Of a stretch of 7,092 nt of DNA, positions 6,889 through 7,092 are shown piece after piece. This stretch comes from Moraxellaceae bacterium (GTDB taxonomy: Bacteria; Pseudomonadota; Gammaproteobacteria; Pseudomonadales; Moraxellaceae). The notes below the pieces were generated by a model. It searched no databases and was not told the DNA's origin. It worked only from the letters and a program-made list of their open reading frames with translations. Positions within the stretch are counted from its first letter, which is position 1, and each line of letters begins with the position of its first letter. The stretch covers positions 1-7,092 of the forward strand of contig JAUXNL010000311.1 of assembly GCA_030684415.1 (NCBI GenBank), in the 5' to 3' direction. Made by a program: the position numbers and the translations under genes.

Positions 6889-7092
6889 CAGTTTTCCGGA
6901 GCCTGCTACAGCACCACAATGCAAAGCAGCCGCTCCCTATTCAAACAGGGACAATGGGTTAGCGCGACTTTCTGACAGGCCACTGCAAGTATCAGACGAG
7001 CGCGCGCACGGAGCCGTCATCAGACATCCCGGATCGACCCTCGACAGCCAGCCGCGCAACGCATCGGTACATCTTAACAGCTTGCTGAAAAA

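Larger units (their letters stand above)
6774..7092. other. Non-coding region upstream of the pil-chp operon
   Basis: About 319 bp hold no convincing gene. The minus strand has a short open frame from the right edge to about 6937, without a recognisable domain or a start in the window. The region contains the pilG ribosome-binding site, an inverted repeat at 6846-6862, a weaker one at 6934-6951 (TCCCT/AGGGA with an 8-nt spacer), a pair of oppositely oriented 9-mers (6808-6816 and 6972-6980) and a weak -10-like site. In Pseudomonas a glutathione synthetase gene (gshB) adjoins pilG; no coding trace of it is visible here. The promoter of the operon most likely lies in this stretch. Confidence 0.6.

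Noticed and set aside
6595..6975. A plus-strand open frame overlapping pilG and its upstream region
   Set aside because: More than half is antisense to pilG, and the remainder shows no conserved motif or likely start signal.
6937..7092. A minus-strand open frame entering from the right edge, which could be the tail of an upstream gene
   Set aside because: The ~51-residue translation (Cys/Arg/Ser-rich) has no recognisable motif, and an open stretch this short is expected by chance in GC-rich DNA. It cannot be excluded without flanking sequence.
1..7092. A novel or undescribed system
   Set aside because: Every long gene is a clear member of the known Pil-Chp pathway in its usual order. No mobile element, CRISPR array, toxin-antitoxin pair or foreign-looking insert was seen.

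Overview
The window carries most of a Pil-Chp chemosensory operon, the Che-like pathway that controls type IV pili, twitching motility and, in relatives, surface-dependent cAMP signalling. All six recognised genes lie on the minus strand, so transcription runs from high to low coordinates. The protein sequences closely resemble the Pseudomonas aeruginosa PilG, PilH, PilI, PilJ, PilK and ChpA proteins as I remember them, and the gene order is the same. This suggests a Pseudomonadales- or Oceanospirillales-type gammaproteobacterium, moderately GC-rich. I cannot name the genus from this sequence alone.

Layout in transcription order: a non-coding 5' region (about 6774-7092); pilG (CheY-like); pilH (CheY-like); pilI (CheW-like adaptor); pilJ (methyl-accepting transducer with two membrane segments); pilK (CheR-like methyltransferase); and the first ~733 codons of chpA (giant CheA-type kinase), which runs off the left edge. 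The gaps are 26 bp (pilG-pilH), 21 bp (pilH-pilI), 62 bp (pilI-pilJ), 25 bp (pilJ-pilK) and 124 bp (pilK-chpA). This fits a single operon. The last gap is the largest and has the most structure.

How the genes work together (family knowledge): PilJ senses a periplasmic input and is coupled by PilI to the kinase ChpA. ChpA phosphorylates the receivers PilG and PilH, which act on pilus extension/retraction and on cAMP output. PilK methylates PilJ for adaptation. The rest of chpA (further Hpt-like domains, catalytic core, CheW-like domain, receiver) and any chpB methylesterase would lie beyond base 1.

I see no transposon, CRISPR array, RNA gene or undescribed system. The points worth a second look are modest: a long cytoplasmic N-terminal tail on PilJ, a long acidic linker in ChpA, two mini-ORFs that abut or overlap the starts of chpA and pilJ, and inverted repeats in the long pilG upstream region.
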